From: Chitinophaga rhizophila
GTDB taxonomy: Bacteria; Bacteroidota; Bacteroidia; Chitinophagales; Chitinophagaceae
Length of the DNA stretch: 64,000 nt
Direction of reading: 5' to 3'
Assembly (NCBI RefSeq): GCF_019492185.1
Contig: NZ_JAICCF010000005.1
Location: 496,001-560,000 of the forward strand
This document shows, piece after piece, positions 44,591 through 53,984 of the stretch. A program made the translations under genes and the position numbers. A model generated the notes under the pieces. That model did no database searches and was not told where the DNA came from. It saw only the letters and a program-made list of their open reading frames with translations. The first letter of the stretch is position 1, and each line of letters starts with the position of its first letter.

Positions 44591-45712
44591 ATGAAGAAAT
44601 TAACCGGGGTAGCTATCAAAAGCTTGAAGATAGTTCTTGGCCTCTTTTTATTATTGACAATCATTGTATTATTGTATATGAGACATCCTCTGTTCGGAGA
44701 AAAACCTTCCGGTAAAAGACTTGAATTAATTAAACAATCGCCGCACTATAAAGACGGACAGTTCCAGAATATTCACCACACGCCTCAGTTATCAGAAGGC
44801 TATAATATGAGTGGTGTTCTGTACGACTTTATGTTTAAAAAGCGTGTACGCCTGCGTCCTATAGACGCCTTACCTTCCGTAAAAACTGATCTGTCAGCTA
44901 TCCAGCCCGATCAGGACGTGCTGATCTGGTTCGGCCATTCATCCTATTACATTCAGACAGGAGGGAAGCGCTTCCTCGCTGATCCGGTGTTCTCCGGCAG
45001 TGCATCTCCTTTACCAGTAGGCACCAAAGCTTTTAAAGGCGCTGATATCTACAGTATTGACGATTTTCCGGTGATTGACTACCTGTTCATCTCACATGAT
45101 CATTATGATCACCTGGATTATAAGACGATGGTAGCACTGAAAGATAAAGTAGGCAAAGTGATCTGCGGACTCGGTGTAGGCGCACACCTCGAAAGATGGG
45201 GCTACACACCCGCACAGATCATAGAAACCGATTGGTGGCAGGATGTCGAACTCGGTGAGGGCTTCTCTGCTCATACCGCTCCCACACGCCACTTCTCCGG
45301 CAGAAGTCTGTCCCGCAATAACACGCTATGGCAGTCCTACATCCTGCAAACTCCTTCTCTGAAAATCTATATCGGTGGCGATAGCGGTTACGATACGCAT
45401 TTCGCAGAAATAGGTAAAAAGTTTGGTCCGATTGACTTCGCCATCCTCGAAAACGGCCAGTACGACCTGGCATGGAAGTATATCCATATGCAGCCGGAAG
45501 AAGTCCTGCAGGCAGCCAAAGACCTGAATGCTAAAAGACTACTCCCTGTCCATTCTTCCAAATTTACCCTGGGTAATCACCCCTGGGATGAACCGTTGAA
45601 AAGATTGAAAGCAATTGCAGATATGCCACTGGCTACGCCGATGATCGGACAGATAGTCGATCTGCGAAATGACCAGCAAGTCTTCCAGGATTGGTGGACC
45701 GGCGTAAACTAA
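44591..45712 (+). CDS. Membrane-anchored MBL-fold metallo-hydrolase (UlaG/NAPE-PLD-like)
   Basis: A 373-residue protein with one N-terminal transmembrane helix ('IVLGLFLLLTIIVLLYM'), then a metallo-beta-lactamase domain: 'VLIWFGHSSYYIQTGGKRFL', the metal motif 'FISHDHYDHLDY' (HxHxDH), 'HTAPTRHFSGR', 'IGGDSGY' and 'LLPVHSSKFTL'. This is the group near UlaG and NAPE-type phospholipase D (RomA-like), which hydrolyse phosphodiesters or lactones. The substrate is unknown. The active site is probably periplasmic. Only distantly related to the hydrolase at 8974. Confidence 0.88.
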   Translation: MKKLTGVAIKSLKIVLGLFLLLTIIVLLYMRHPLFGEKPSGKRLELIKQSPHYKDGQFQNIHHTPQLSEGYNMSGVLYDFMFKKRVRLRPIDALPSVKTDLSAIQPDQDVLIWFGHSSYYIQTGGKRFLADPVFSGSASPLPVGTKAFKGADIYSIDDFPVIDYLFISHDHYDHLDYKTMVALKDKVGKVICGLGVGAHLERWGYTPAQIIETDWWQDVELGEGFSAHTAPTRHFSGRSLSRNNTLWQSYILQTPSLKIYIGGDSGYDTHFAEIGKKFGPIDFAILENGQYDLAWKYIHMQPEEVLQAAKDLNAKRLLPVHSSKFTLGNHPWDEPLKRLKAIADMPLATPMIGQIVDLRNDQQVFQDWWTGVN

Positions 45713-45729
45713 CAGTCCGTGATAAAAAC

Positions 45730-45784
45730 AAGCGGAGACTTTGGTGGGTTGCTATATACATAACAACCGGCAAAGTCTCCGCTT
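45730..45784. terminator. Bidirectional terminator
   Basis: AAGCGGAGACTTTG pairs perfectly with CAAAGTCTCCGCTT; the 27-base loop itself folds (GGTTG / CAACC). Between convergent genes. Confidence 0.88.
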
Positions 45785-45817
45785 TACTATTCTCATTAAC
45801 TGGAATTTCAACAATAC

Positions 45818-46618
45818 TTACTTATGATGTGAGGGCTTCTGACTGCCCGGATTACACGCATAGGTGAACGTACAGCCCCCGATAGCCCACGAGTTACCAA
45901 AAGGGTGTAAATACTCATTTGCAGGAAATGAAACGGGCAAACCATAAGAATTATAACTCGTGCCTGTCTTCAGATTGTTAACGCTGTAATCCCTGTTCAA
46001 AAACTGCAATACAGGATCTGTCCTGTTAAAATTCACCTTGTCGTCATATTGTAACTCTCCTGTCCACCAATCAGCAATCCTGTTACCTGCAGTGTTATAG
46101 GAATAACTACGGGTAAACGTCTGTTCATCAAAATAGGTATGTGTTTCAGATATAATCCTGTTCTGCGCATCATACTCAAAGGTGTCATATTCTGTTACAT
46201 ACTTCATTGGAATTGCCGTTGTATAAATTGGCCTGTCAGCACCGATGATCGCATCCTGACCAAGATAACAGGTATCGCCGGCAATACGCCCCTGACTGTC
46301 GTAATAATAGAAATGCCACTTGCTGAATCCTCCGCCCAGATCAAAATTTTCACCTGCAATGATCATCTGACTCAAGCGACCCTGGTTGTCATACACATAT
46401 TTAAACTGGGGCCTCGCAGGATATTCCATCTGCGTCCACATATAGACTAGCCGATTCTGACTATCGTATTCAAAAATATAATCTATCCCAGAGGATTCCG
46501 AAATCTTTGTAAGCCTCAGGCAAGACGGAGCAGGATGGGGCTCATCACGCTTGATGCAGCCCGTAAAGCTCAGGCATAAGGTAATAATTGCACATAGGGC
46601 AAAACACAGTTTTCTCAT
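45818..46618 (-). CDS. YD-repeat-like lipoprotein, paralogue 1
   Basis: A 266-residue lipoprotein with lipobox 'SFTGC' and then 'IKRDEPHPAPSCLRLTK'. It holds RHS/YD-like units ('YDSQNRLVYMW', 'YDNQGRLSQM', 'YDSQGRIAGD', 'YDAQNRIISE'), each 'YD..(N/G)R(L/I)'. It is much shorter than RHS toxins and lacks a core domain. It is nearly identical in order and length to the gene at 46765, so the two are a tandem duplicate. The function is unknown; such proteins may bind surface polymers. Confidence 0.78.
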   Translation of the reverse strand: MRKLCFALCAIITLCLSFTGCIKRDEPHPAPSCLRLTKISESSGIDYIFEYDSQNRLVYMWTQMEYPARPQFKYVYDNQGRLSQMIIAGENFDLGGGFSKWHFYYYDSQGRIAGDTCYLGQDAIIGADRPIYTTAIPMKYVTEYDTFEYDAQNRIISETHTYFDEQTFTRSYSYNTAGNRIADWWTGELQYDDKVNFNRTDPVLQFLNRDYSVNNLKTGTSYNSYGLPVSFPANEYLHPFGNSWAIGGCTFTYACNPGSQKPSHHK

Positions 46619-46764
46619 GATCTATCTGATGATTTGTATCTGTTAGAAAATAGGTAGTTCAATTTCTTTGTTGATGTGGTAGCAATACCGCATCAGAACA
46701 GCGAAGGCCTGGAAAGCAGCTCCCACCTCATACTGCCTGTTTACCGGATATGTAAACGGATCTA

Positions 46765-47562
46765 TTAATGATGTGAAGGTCTGTTTCTGCCTGGATTACA
46801 TGCATAGGTTAATGTGCAGCCTCCGATTCCCCAGTCGTTACCAAGCGGGTGTAATTTCCCGTTACTGGGAAATACAAGTGGTAGTCCCTCAGCATTATAA
46901 CTGTCGCCGATCTTCAGGTTGTTAACACTGTAGTCTCTGTGCAGAAACTGTAGCACAGGATCGGTTCTGTTAAAGTTCACTTTGTTGTCATACTCAAAGT
47001 CACCCATCCATCCACCACCAATCCGGTTACCGGCTGCATTGTAACTAAATTCGCGTGTAAATGTCCTTCCATCAAAGTAGGTATGTGTCTCTGATATTAT
47101 CCTGTTCTGTGCATCATACTGAAAGGTGTCATACTCTGTTACATACTGCATAGGTATGCCGCTGGTATAGATAGGCCTGTCAGGACCGATAATGCCGTCC
47201 ATCCCCAGATAACAGGTATCTCCTGCAATCCGTCCCTGATTGTCATAATAGTAGAAATGCCACTTACTGAATCCGCCGCCAATAGCAAAATCAAAACCAG
47301 CGATGATCATCTGACTTAAGCGTCCCTGGTTGTCATACACATACTTGTACTGCGGCAGTGCAGGATATTCCATGTGCGTCCACCTGTATGCAAGGCGGTT
47401 TAAACTGTCGTACTCAAATATGTACTCAATTCCTCCGGATTCAACGATTTTTGTAAGCCGGAGACAGGAAGGGTCGGAATGAGGCTCATCTGTTTTTGTA
47501 CAACCTGCGAGACCTGAGCAGGCAATGATAATTGCACATAGGGCAAAGCACAATTTTCTCAT
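46765..47562 (-). CDS. YD-repeat-like lipoprotein, paralogue 2
   Basis: A 265-residue lipoprotein with lipobox 'GLAGC', very similar to its neighbour (for example both hold 'KVNFNRTDPVLQFL' and 'VTEYDTF.YDAQNRIISE'). The start of the signal peptide 'MRKLCFALCAII' is the same. I chose ATG 47562; a longer frame from 47613 adds a leader. This is likely the upstream gene of the pair, 146 bases apart. Differences are spread across the protein, so the duplication is not brand new. Confidence 0.78.
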   Translation of the reverse strand: MRKLCFALCAIIIACSGLAGCTKTDEPHSDPSCLRLTKIVESGGIEYIFEYDSLNRLAYRWTHMEYPALPQYKYVYDNQGRLSQMIIAGFDFAIGGGFSKWHFYYYDNQGRIAGDTCYLGMDGIIGPDRPIYTSGIPMQYVTEYDTFQYDAQNRIISETHTYFDGRTFTREFSYNAAGNRIGGGWMGDFEYDNKVNFNRTDPVLQFLHRDYSVNNLKIGDSYNAEGLPLVFPSNGKLHPLGNDWGIGGCTLTYACNPGRNRPSHH

Positions 47563-47904
47563 GATTGTTTTTTGAGGTTTATGATTGTTAGAAAATAGGT
47601 ATAACATGTCCACGCTGATTAAATAGCATGATCACAGCAGGACGTAGCAGGCTGGCAAAGGGGAATGGTAAAATTATGACCTGGAGAAACCGGGTTATTC
47701 GTAGTAATGATTCTAAGAGGGTGTGTCAGTTAATGAGAATAGAATAGTTCATTACAAGTTTAAATGAAATAAATATCATAAACAACTATTCGTGTAAATA
47801 AACCTGTTTCTGCAGGATGTTAACAGGTGCCTGACTGACTTTGACTATCCGATAACTGTCAATGTAACAGGCCAACGATTGTCTCGAGGCAATGCCCATA
47901 AAAG
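47563..47904. other. Intergenic stretch with no gene seen
   Basis: About 340 bases. I see no reading frame or repeat, apart from the terminator at its right end that belongs to the alcohol dehydrogenase gene. It must hold the promoter for the paralogue pair, which I could not locate. Confidence 0.5.
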
Positions 47905-47940
47905 CAGCACGCCGGAGACATGCTTATCTCCGGCGTGCTG
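47905..47940 (-). terminator. Terminator of alcohol dehydrogenase gene
   Basis: CAGCACGCCGGAGA and TCTCCGGCGTGCTG pair perfectly (14 bp) around an 8-base loop. On the minus strand CTTTTAT follows. Confidence 0.88.
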
Positions 47941-47969
47941 TAATAGTCTTAAGATATTTGTAACAGTCA

Positions 47970-49025
47970 CTATGCTTTCAAGGATGCCATATCAATCACA
48001 AAGCGGTATTTCACGTCACCTTTTACCAGACGGTCATACGCAGTGTTGATTTCCTGTATGTCGATCATTTCAATATCAGCAGTAATGTTATGCTCTCCAC
48101 AGAAGTCAAGCATTTCCTGTGTTTCTGCAATACCTCCGATCATAGAACCAGCAAAGCTTTTCCTACCCATGATCACACTGAAGGCAGCTACCGGCAGCGG
48201 ATGCTCAGGCGCGCCTACTAAAGCCAGCGATCCATCTACACGCAGCAGGCTCAGGTACGCGTTGATGTCATGCTGAGCAGAAACTGCATCCAGGATGAAA
48301 TGCAGTTTTCCGCGGTAAGCTTCCATCTGCTTTTCATCTTTTGATAATACTACCTCATCTGCACCCAGACGCTTAGCTTCATTAAACTTCGACTCCGATG
48401 TGGTGAATGCAACCACATGCGCACCCATCGCTTTTGCGATTTTAATACCCATATGTCCCAGTCCGCCGATTCCAACAATACCCACTTTCTTACCAGGCCC
48501 TACATTCCAGTGCCGTAGCGGAGAATACGTAGTGATACCAGCGCATAATAATGGGGCCGTAGCCGCAGGGTCCAGATTGTCAGGAATGCGCAGTACGAAA
48601 TTTTCATCCACTACAATCTTCTCTGAGTAACCGCCGAATGTCTGTGTACCCAGGAATTTATCCGGTGAGTTATAGGTCTGAATATTTCCTTTCTCACAAT
48701 ACTGCTCCTGGTCTTCTTTGCAATACTCACATTCACGGCAGGAATCTACCATACAGCCAACGCCTACTACGTCACCTACCTTGAACTTGCTCACATGATC
48801 GCCCACCTTTACTACCTTACCCACTATCTCATGGCCCGGTACACAAGGGTACACTGTAAAGTGCCATTCGTTTCTCGCAGTGTGCAGATCGGAGTGACAA
48901 ACACCACAATACAGGATGTCTATCTCAACATCATGAGGGGTCACTTCCCGGCGATTAATATCTAACTGGTCTAACTGCGCTTCGGCAGCCTCAGTGCCAT
49001 ACGCTTTTACTGCTGTAGTATTCAT
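47970..49025 (-). CDS. Zinc-dependent NAD(P)-linked alcohol dehydrogenase (YahK/CAD-like)
   Basis: A 351-residue medium-chain dehydrogenase that reduces aldehydes to alcohols or the reverse. The catalytic zinc ligands are in 'YCGVCHSDLH' and 'PGHEIVG', and the structural zinc is held by the four Cys of 'CRECEYCKEDQEQYC'. The Rossmann motif is 'GIGGLGHMGIKIAKAMGA', with 'TSESK' after the second strand, suggesting NADP(H). It resembles E. coli YahK and cinnamyl alcohol dehydrogenases. I chose ATG 49025 ('MNTTAVKAYG'); a longer frame from 49094 is unlike the family. It is monocistronic. Confidence 0.93.
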   Translation of the reverse strand: MNTTAVKAYGTEAAEAQLDQLDINRREVTPHDVEIDILYCGVCHSDLHTARNEWHFTVYPCVPGHEIVGKVVKVGDHVSKFKVGDVVGVGCMVDSCRECEYCKEDQEQYCEKGNIQTYNSPDKFLGTQTFGGYSEKIVVDENFVLRIPDNLDPAATAPLLCAGITTYSPLRHWNVGPGKKVGIVGIGGLGHMGIKIAKAMGAHVVAFTTSESKFNEAKRLGADEVVLSKDEKQMEAYRGKLHFILDAVSAQHDINAYLSLLRVDGSLALVGAPEHPLPVAAFSVIMGRKSFAGSMIGGIAETQEMLDFCGEHNITADIEMIDIQEINTAYDRLVKGDVKYRFVIDMASLKA

Positions 49026-49082
49026 TGACAATCGTTTTTTTGTTGTAAACAAGATGTGCTCAAACAATGTTCCACACCGGAG

Positions 49083-49090
49083 CAAAGTTA
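49083..49090 (-). promoter_or_regulatory. Candidate -7 box of alcohol dehydrogenase gene
   Basis: The minus strand reads TAACTTTG, a match to TAnnTTTG, about 58 bases before the ATG. A clear -33 TTTG at the right spacing is not seen. Confidence 0.4.
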
Positions 49091-49347
49091 ACAAGACGGT
49101 ATACCAGGGAAATTATAATTTTCAAATAAATAGTTAAAAATTTCAAATGACAGGGCGTGGGAGGGACATACCAATGGTTAATACTAACGCTGTTCAGTAT
49201 GCCGGATCCTCACTTTACTATTCACAGTAAGTTATAAATTTCAAACTGAACCTGATGTTAATACGCAACTACTCGCAGATAGTTTGTGCTCTGTATCAAA
49301 CAGCCATTATGCCCGAACATAATAATTGATTTTGCTGATTCCAGTGA

Positions 49348-49674
49348 TCAGGCCTCCTGATTCCTGGCATTCCCGTTTGCCTTAAAGTGATAGTATTTTA
49401 ACGTTTTGGCTAATTTGTCTGCGAGTTGGGTGAAGAGTTGTATAACTCCGTCATAAACTACTGTTGGGTAGCTTGTTATGAGGTCGTTATTCTGCTGGTA
49501 AGCTGGAGGTGAGGTGGACTTGAGGTGGACTTGATCCGCAGTAAAATAGTATCTGATCCGGAGTGTGTTGTCACCTGTGCCCCATCCCTGTCCCATCATA
49601 TTGCTTTCTATAGATATAGTCTCCGGTACAGTTGCGGTCGCAGTAAGATTGCCTACATTTATACTGATAGCCAT
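49348..49674 (-). CDS. Hypothetical 108-residue protein
   Basis: A beta-rich N-terminal part ('INVGNLTATATVPETISIES') then 'RIRYYFTADQVHL' and a C-terminal helix rich in Lys ('LFTQLADKLAKTLKYYHFK'). No signal peptide, no known family. The start is sensible and the codon pattern is like neighbouring genes, so I think it is real. It is divergent from the protease gene at 49701, only 26 bases away, so the two promoters must overlap. Confidence 0.5.
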   Translation of the reverse strand: MAISINVGNLTATATVPETISIESNMMGQGWGTGDNTLRIRYYFTADQVHLKSTSPPAYQQNNDLITSYPTVVYDGVIQLFTQLADKLAKTLKYYHFKANGNARNQEA

Positions 49675-49700
49675 TTATCAACCAAAAACCCTATTTACAC

Positions 49701-52700
49701 ATGAAAAGAGCTCTACTCTTCGCAACAGCATTGCTGTGCAGTTCCCTTTCATTTGCCCAGGAGTACTGGAAACCCCACACCGATGCGGCCAGGATCGTTA
49801 CAGATAAAGCCGTGTCTCGACTGGCATTTCCTACCGAATTTAAGTTATTTGATCTTAACCTGGCTCCGTTCAGGAGTGAATTATTTAAAACTGTCGGTAA
49901 TAAATCGGCGCATGCAACCATTATTTCCCTGCCCAACGCAGATGGGAAAATTGAGCAGTTCCAGATAACCGAGTCATCCAACTTCGAACCTGCCTTGCAG
50001 GCCCGCTTCCCCGAGATCAGGTCATTCTCCGGCAAAGGCGTGACAGACAAATCTGCTACTCTGAAGCTCAGCATCTCTCCACAGGGCATACAGACCACTG
50101 TATTCCGTCCGGAAAAAGAGAATGAATTTATAGAGCCATACTCTGCTGACCATACCGTATATACGGTATTCAAAAAGCAGGCGAAAGCCCTGCCATGGAA
50201 ATGTGCTACGCCAGAAGAGAAACTGGCCAGCGATATCGGCAGACAAATCCCTAACACCGCTGCCCGTTCAACCGGCGATGCAAAAACAATGCGGCTGGCA
50301 CAATCAGTTACTGCGGAATACTCCAACTATTTCGGCGCTACCAGCCCTGCACAGGTGGGCCTGGTACTCGCTGCTGTTAATGCGACGCTGACCCGTTCCA
50401 ATGCCGTATATGAACGAGACCTGGCATTACACCTGAACCTTGTTGCGTCTTCTACAGACGTATTTTATTATAATCCAGCCACAGATCCTTACTCTGCGGC
50501 CAGCTCCGGTGCCGGTGGCGCATGGAACAGTGAACTTCAGAATACCCTTAACTCCGTGATCGGCGCGGCCAACTATGATATCGGTCACCTGTTTGGTGCG
50601 TCCGGTGGCGGTGGTAATGCCGGTTGCATTGGTTGCGTATGCGTGGATAACCAGAAGGGGAGTGGTTTTACCTCTCCGGCTGACAATATCCCGCAAGGCG
50701 ACAACTTTGATATTGATTACGTCGTACATGAAGTTGGTCACCAGCTGGGTGCCAACCACACTTTTTCCAACAGGAATGAAGGTACCGGCGTCAATGTAGA
50801 ACCTGGTTCCGGTGTTACCATTATGGGCTATGCCGGTATTACCAGTCAGGATCTGGCTCCGCATTCTATTGATGTATTTCATGCCGCTTCAATTGCGCAG
50901 ATCCAGGCAAATCTGTCAACAAAGACTTGTCCGGTAACAACCAGCTTAGCTGGCAGCAATGCAACTCCTGTTGTCAATGCAGGCAGCAACTATACTATTC
51001 CTATCAGCACTCCGTTCGTACTCACTGGTTCAGCTACTGATGCCGATAGCAGCAATGTACTGACTTACAGCTGGGAACAGAATGACAATGCGCCTTCCTC
51101 TCAGACAGGTACTTCCAGCGTAGCTACGCCTGGTAAAACGTCCGGTCCCAACTGGATATCTTATCGTCCTTCTACTTCTCCTGTAAGGTATTTTCCTAAG
51201 CTGGAAACTATCTTGGCAGGAGGTTTGGTGTCAGGACCACTGCCTGGCGGAGATGCCGGCGCGAATACAGAAGCCCTGAGTTCCGTTTCCCGGACATTGA
51301 ATTTCCGGTTAACTGTAAGGGATAATGCACCGTATAGCTCCACTGCTCCGGTGACTATCGGACAAACAAACTTCTCTAACATGACGGTAACGGTGAGCAA
51401 TGCCTCCGGGCCATTCTCTGTCACCGCCCCGAATACTGCTTTGTCCTGGGCAGGTAACTCTTCACAGACCATCACCTGGAATGTGGCCAATTCTACAGCT
51501 GCTCCGGTGAATTGCGCACGTGTGAAAATCTCTCTTTCTACGGATGGAGGTAACACGTTTACTACTTTAGTAGCTAGTACAGATAATGATGGCGCTGAAG
51601 CAGTGATTATTCCTAATACACCCACTACAACCGCGAGAATTAAAGTAGAAGCGGTAGGCAATATCTTCTTTGATATATCCAATACCAACTTCACTATTAC
51701 AGCCGGCTCTTCGTGTGCGCCTCCTACTGACTTAATTACTGCAGCGGTAGATGCTACTTCTGCTACTGTTACATGGACGGGTGGAAGTGGTGCAGTTGCT
51801 TATGATCTGGACTACAAGCTGGCTTCATCTGCCACCTGGATCAGCGCGGAAACCGCCTCTCCGGATACTTCGGTAACCCTGACAGGTCTGACGGCAGGTA
51901 CAGTTTACGATTACAGGGTAAGAGCACATTGCGCCAGCGATAGCAGTGCTTATTCCGCCGCACAATTTACAACCACCCCAAGTGCTACTTGTAGCGCGCC
52001 TGCCGCACTCACAAGTACTTCCGTTACTACGTCTGCTGCTACTTTAAGCTGGGGTGCTGTATCCGGTGCTGTGAGTTATGACGTAGCGTATAAAACACTG
52101 TCATCTCCCACCTGGATCAATGCGGCTACTGCCACTACAGCAACAAATGTTAGTCTGACCGGCTTAACATCTTCTACTACTTATGAATGGAGAGTAAGAA
52201 CCACCTGCGCGGATGGCAATGGCGTATACGCAAGCGCTCAGTTTACGACGCTGACGCCACCAACATGTGCCAACGTACTGGATACCGCTACAAATGGTAC
52301 CACAGCAGGAGCTGCAACTATTCCGTTCAATACTGACGTAACAGGTCTTATCAGCCCGAGTGGAGATATCGATCATTATAAGTTTGTTATTACGACAAGT
52401 GGTACCATTACTATTACATTGGGTACCCTGCCGGGCGACTATGATCTGAAACTCCTGAACAGTGCTGGCACACAGTTGGCAATCTCACAAGCGGGTGGTA
52501 CCAGCAGCGAAACGATCAGCAGGTCTGTTACACCGGGTACTTACTATGCACAGGTATTTGGTTACAATGGGGCTAACAGCGCTACCTCCTGCTATACCCT
52601 GCGGGTACAGTTAGGTACTGCCAGCCGTAGTGCCGACGTAGCAACCAGTGATGCACCGAAAGTAGCTGTGTTCCCGAATCCGGCAACTAACGTGGTGAAT

Positions 52701-52892
52701 GTGAATCTGACCGGTTATAAAGGCAAGTCAGAAGTAAGCATGTTTGATGTAAATGGCAGACAGGTATTACGCCGTGAAGTGAATGCTGTAAATAGCCAGC
52801 TGGATATATCCGCACTGCCTGCAGGCGTTTATATCATGAGAGTGAAGAACGGTGCGAAAGAGGTGAGCTTAACAAAAATTATAAAACAATAA
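49701..52892 (+). CDS. Secreted reprolysin-type (M12B) metalloprotease with FN3, PPC and T9SS domains
   Basis: A 1063-residue protein: signal peptide ('LFATALLCSSLSFAQ'), a propeptide-like region, and a zinc protease domain whose ligands are H343, H347 and H353 in 'VVHEVGHQLGANHTF' (HExxHxxGxxH), with the Met-turn likely in 'VTIMGYAG'. Then come beta-sandwich domains, two fibronectin type III units ('TVYDYRVRAHC', 'TTYEWRVRTTC'), a prepeptidase C-terminal (PPC) domain ('GDIDHYKFVIT', 'GDYDLKLLN') and a T9SS sorting domain ('VFPNPATNVVNV', 'AGVYIMRV'). It is secreted or surface-bound. It probably degrades proteins outside the cell. Confidence 0.92.
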   Translation: MKRALLFATALLCSSLSFAQEYWKPHTDAARIVTDKAVSRLAFPTEFKLFDLNLAPFRSELFKTVGNKSAHATIISLPNADGKIEQFQITESSNFEPALQARFPEIRSFSGKGVTDKSATLKLSISPQGIQTTVFRPEKENEFIEPYSADHTVYTVFKKQAKALPWKCATPEEKLASDIGRQIPNTAARSTGDAKTMRLAQSVTAEYSNYFGATSPAQVGLVLAAVNATLTRSNAVYERDLALHLNLVASSTDVFYYNPATDPYSAASSGAGGAWNSELQNTLNSVIGAANYDIGHLFGASGGGGNAGCIGCVCVDNQKGSGFTSPADNIPQGDNFDIDYVVHEVGHQLGANHTFSNRNEGTGVNVEPGSGVTIMGYAGITSQDLAPHSIDVFHAASIAQIQANLSTKTCPVTTSLAGSNATPVVNAGSNYTIPISTPFVLTGSATDADSSNVLTYSWEQNDNAPSSQTGTSSVATPGKTSGPNWISYRPSTSPVRYFPKLETILAGGLVSGPLPGGDAGANTEALSSVSRTLNFRLTVRDNAPYSSTAPVTIGQTNFSNMTVTVSNASGPFSVTAPNTALSWAGNSSQTITWNVANSTAAPVNCARVKISLSTDGGNTFTTLVASTDNDGAEAVIIPNTPTTTARIKVEAVGNIFFDISNTNFTITAGSSCAPPTDLITAAVDATSATVTWTGGSGAVAYDLDYKLASSATWISAETASPDTSVTLTGLTAGTVYDYRVRAHCASDSSAYSAAQFTTTPSATCSAPAALTSTSVTTSAATLSWGAVSGAVSYDVAYKTLSSPTWINAATATTATNVSLTGLTSSTTYEWRVRTTCADGNGVYASAQFTTLTPPTCANVLDTATNGTTAGAATIPFNTDVTGLISPSGDIDHYKFVITTSGTITITLGTLPGDYDLKLLNSAGTQLAISQAGGTSSETISRSVTPGTYYAQVFGYNGANSATSCYTLRVQLGTASRSADVATSDAPKVAVFPNPATNVVNVNLTGYKGKSEVSMFDVNGRQVLRREVNAVNSQLDISALPAGVYIMRVKNGAKEVSLTKIIKQ

Positions 52893-52916
52893 GGCGCAGT
52901 ATTTTAATCAGCTAGA

Positions 52917-52949
52917 AAAAGCCAGTACCTGTTATGGGTGCTGGCTTTT
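52917..52949. terminator. Bidirectional terminator
   Basis: AAAAGCCAGTACC pairs with GGTGCTGGCTTTT (one G-T) around a 7-base loop, between convergent genes. Confidence 0.88.
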
Positions 52950-52957
52950 CTGTTGAA

Positions 52958-53866
52958 TCAGTTGACGCCCTTTACCTGCATACGAAGTGTATATACAGAT
53001 GTTGAAGCGGTGATAAATAACAGCTTTCTGTCTTTCCCTCCGAAGCATACATTGCCGGTCCAGTTTTCAGGTACTGGTATATTCCCAAGCAACCGACCGG
53101 TTTTATCATATACCGTTACGCCTTTACCTGTGATATACAAATTACCCTGATTATCCAGTGTCATGCCGTCAGAGCCTTGCGGAACAAATTCCCGGCGGTT
53201 GATAAGCTGTCCGTCAGGCCTTATGTCGTAGCGGTAGGTCTTGTTTGCCTGTATATCTGCTACGTAAAGGTATTTGCCGTCTGGCGTACCGACGATGCCG
53301 TTGGGCTTTACAATACTGTCTTCAACTATAACAGGCTGAGAGTTACCCTTCGGGAGATAGTAGACATGCTGGCCGGGGATGTCAGGCTGTTTCCGTTCCC
53401 AATAGTCACGTTGGTAGTAAGGGTCAGTGAAATAAATGCCACCCTTCGCATCAATCCAAAGGTCGTTAGGGCCATTCAGCCGTTTGTTATCGACTTGGCC
53501 CAGTAGCACGGTTACCTGTTTATCTGGGGTGATAGACCATAGTTCGTTGTTGGCGTCTGCACAGGCAATCAGGTTGCCCTGCTGATCGAAGAACAGCCCG
53601 TTTGAGCGGCCGGTCTTGTCCATGAACAAGGTTAACCGTCCTTTGGTATCATATTTCCAGATCTTATCATTAGGTTGATCAGTAAAGTAGACGTCTCCGG
53701 CTTTGTTGACTGCCGGCCCTTCCGAAAATGCAAACTTCCCTTCTACCTTATTGAGCACTGCGCCGGGAGCCACTACTTGTGGCATTGGTGATTGCTGGCC
53801 AACAGCTGCACCCGCTGAGCAGGCTGACATAATACAGAGTAGCAAGAGGTCACGTGTCCTTTTCAT
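52958..53866 (-). CDS. Exported SMP-30/gluconolactonase-like protein
   Basis: A 302-residue six-bladed propeller of the SMP-30/gluconolactonase/LRE family. It has a signal peptide ('LLLLCIMSACSAGAAVGQ'), the metal-binding Glu in 'FSEGPAVNKAGDVYFTD', 'LNGPNDLWIDAKGGIYFTDP' with the second ligand Asn, and 'GSDGMTLDNQGNLYIT' with the catalytic Asp. It is likely a periplasmic lactonase for sugar acid lactones. It is divergent from the DUF2071 gene, with about 118 bases between the start codons. Confidence 0.9.
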   Translation of the reverse strand: MKRTRDLLLLCIMSACSAGAAVGQQSPMPQVVAPGAVLNKVEGKFAFSEGPAVNKAGDVYFTDQPNDKIWKYDTKGRLTLFMDKTGRSNGLFFDQQGNLIACADANNELWSITPDKQVTVLLGQVDNKRLNGPNDLWIDAKGGIYFTDPYYQRDYWERKQPDIPGQHVYYLPKGNSQPVIVEDSIVKPNGIVGTPDGKYLYVADIQANKTYRYDIRPDGQLINRREFVPQGSDGMTLDNQGNLYITGKGVTVYDKTGRLLGNIPVPENWTGNVCFGGKDRKLLFITASTSVYTLRMQVKGVN

Positions 53867-53961
53867 ACGCTTATTTTGAAGGAAGTTAGCAACTGCGGAG
53901 CAGATTATGAAATGTGTCGGGTTATAATATGCTGTTGCGCCTGGAAAAGGTAATTAATCCG

Positions 53962-53969
53962 TAAATTTG
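53962..53969 (+). promoter_or_regulatory. Candidate -7 box (TAAATTTG)
   Basis: A full match to TAnnTTTG, 16 bases before ATG 53985. Transcription would start about 7 bases later, which rules out the in-frame TTG at 53967 as the start codon. A TTG at 53934 is a weak -33 with wide spacing (25). Confidence 0.45.
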
Positions 53970-53984
53970 AGTAATTCCCTATAC

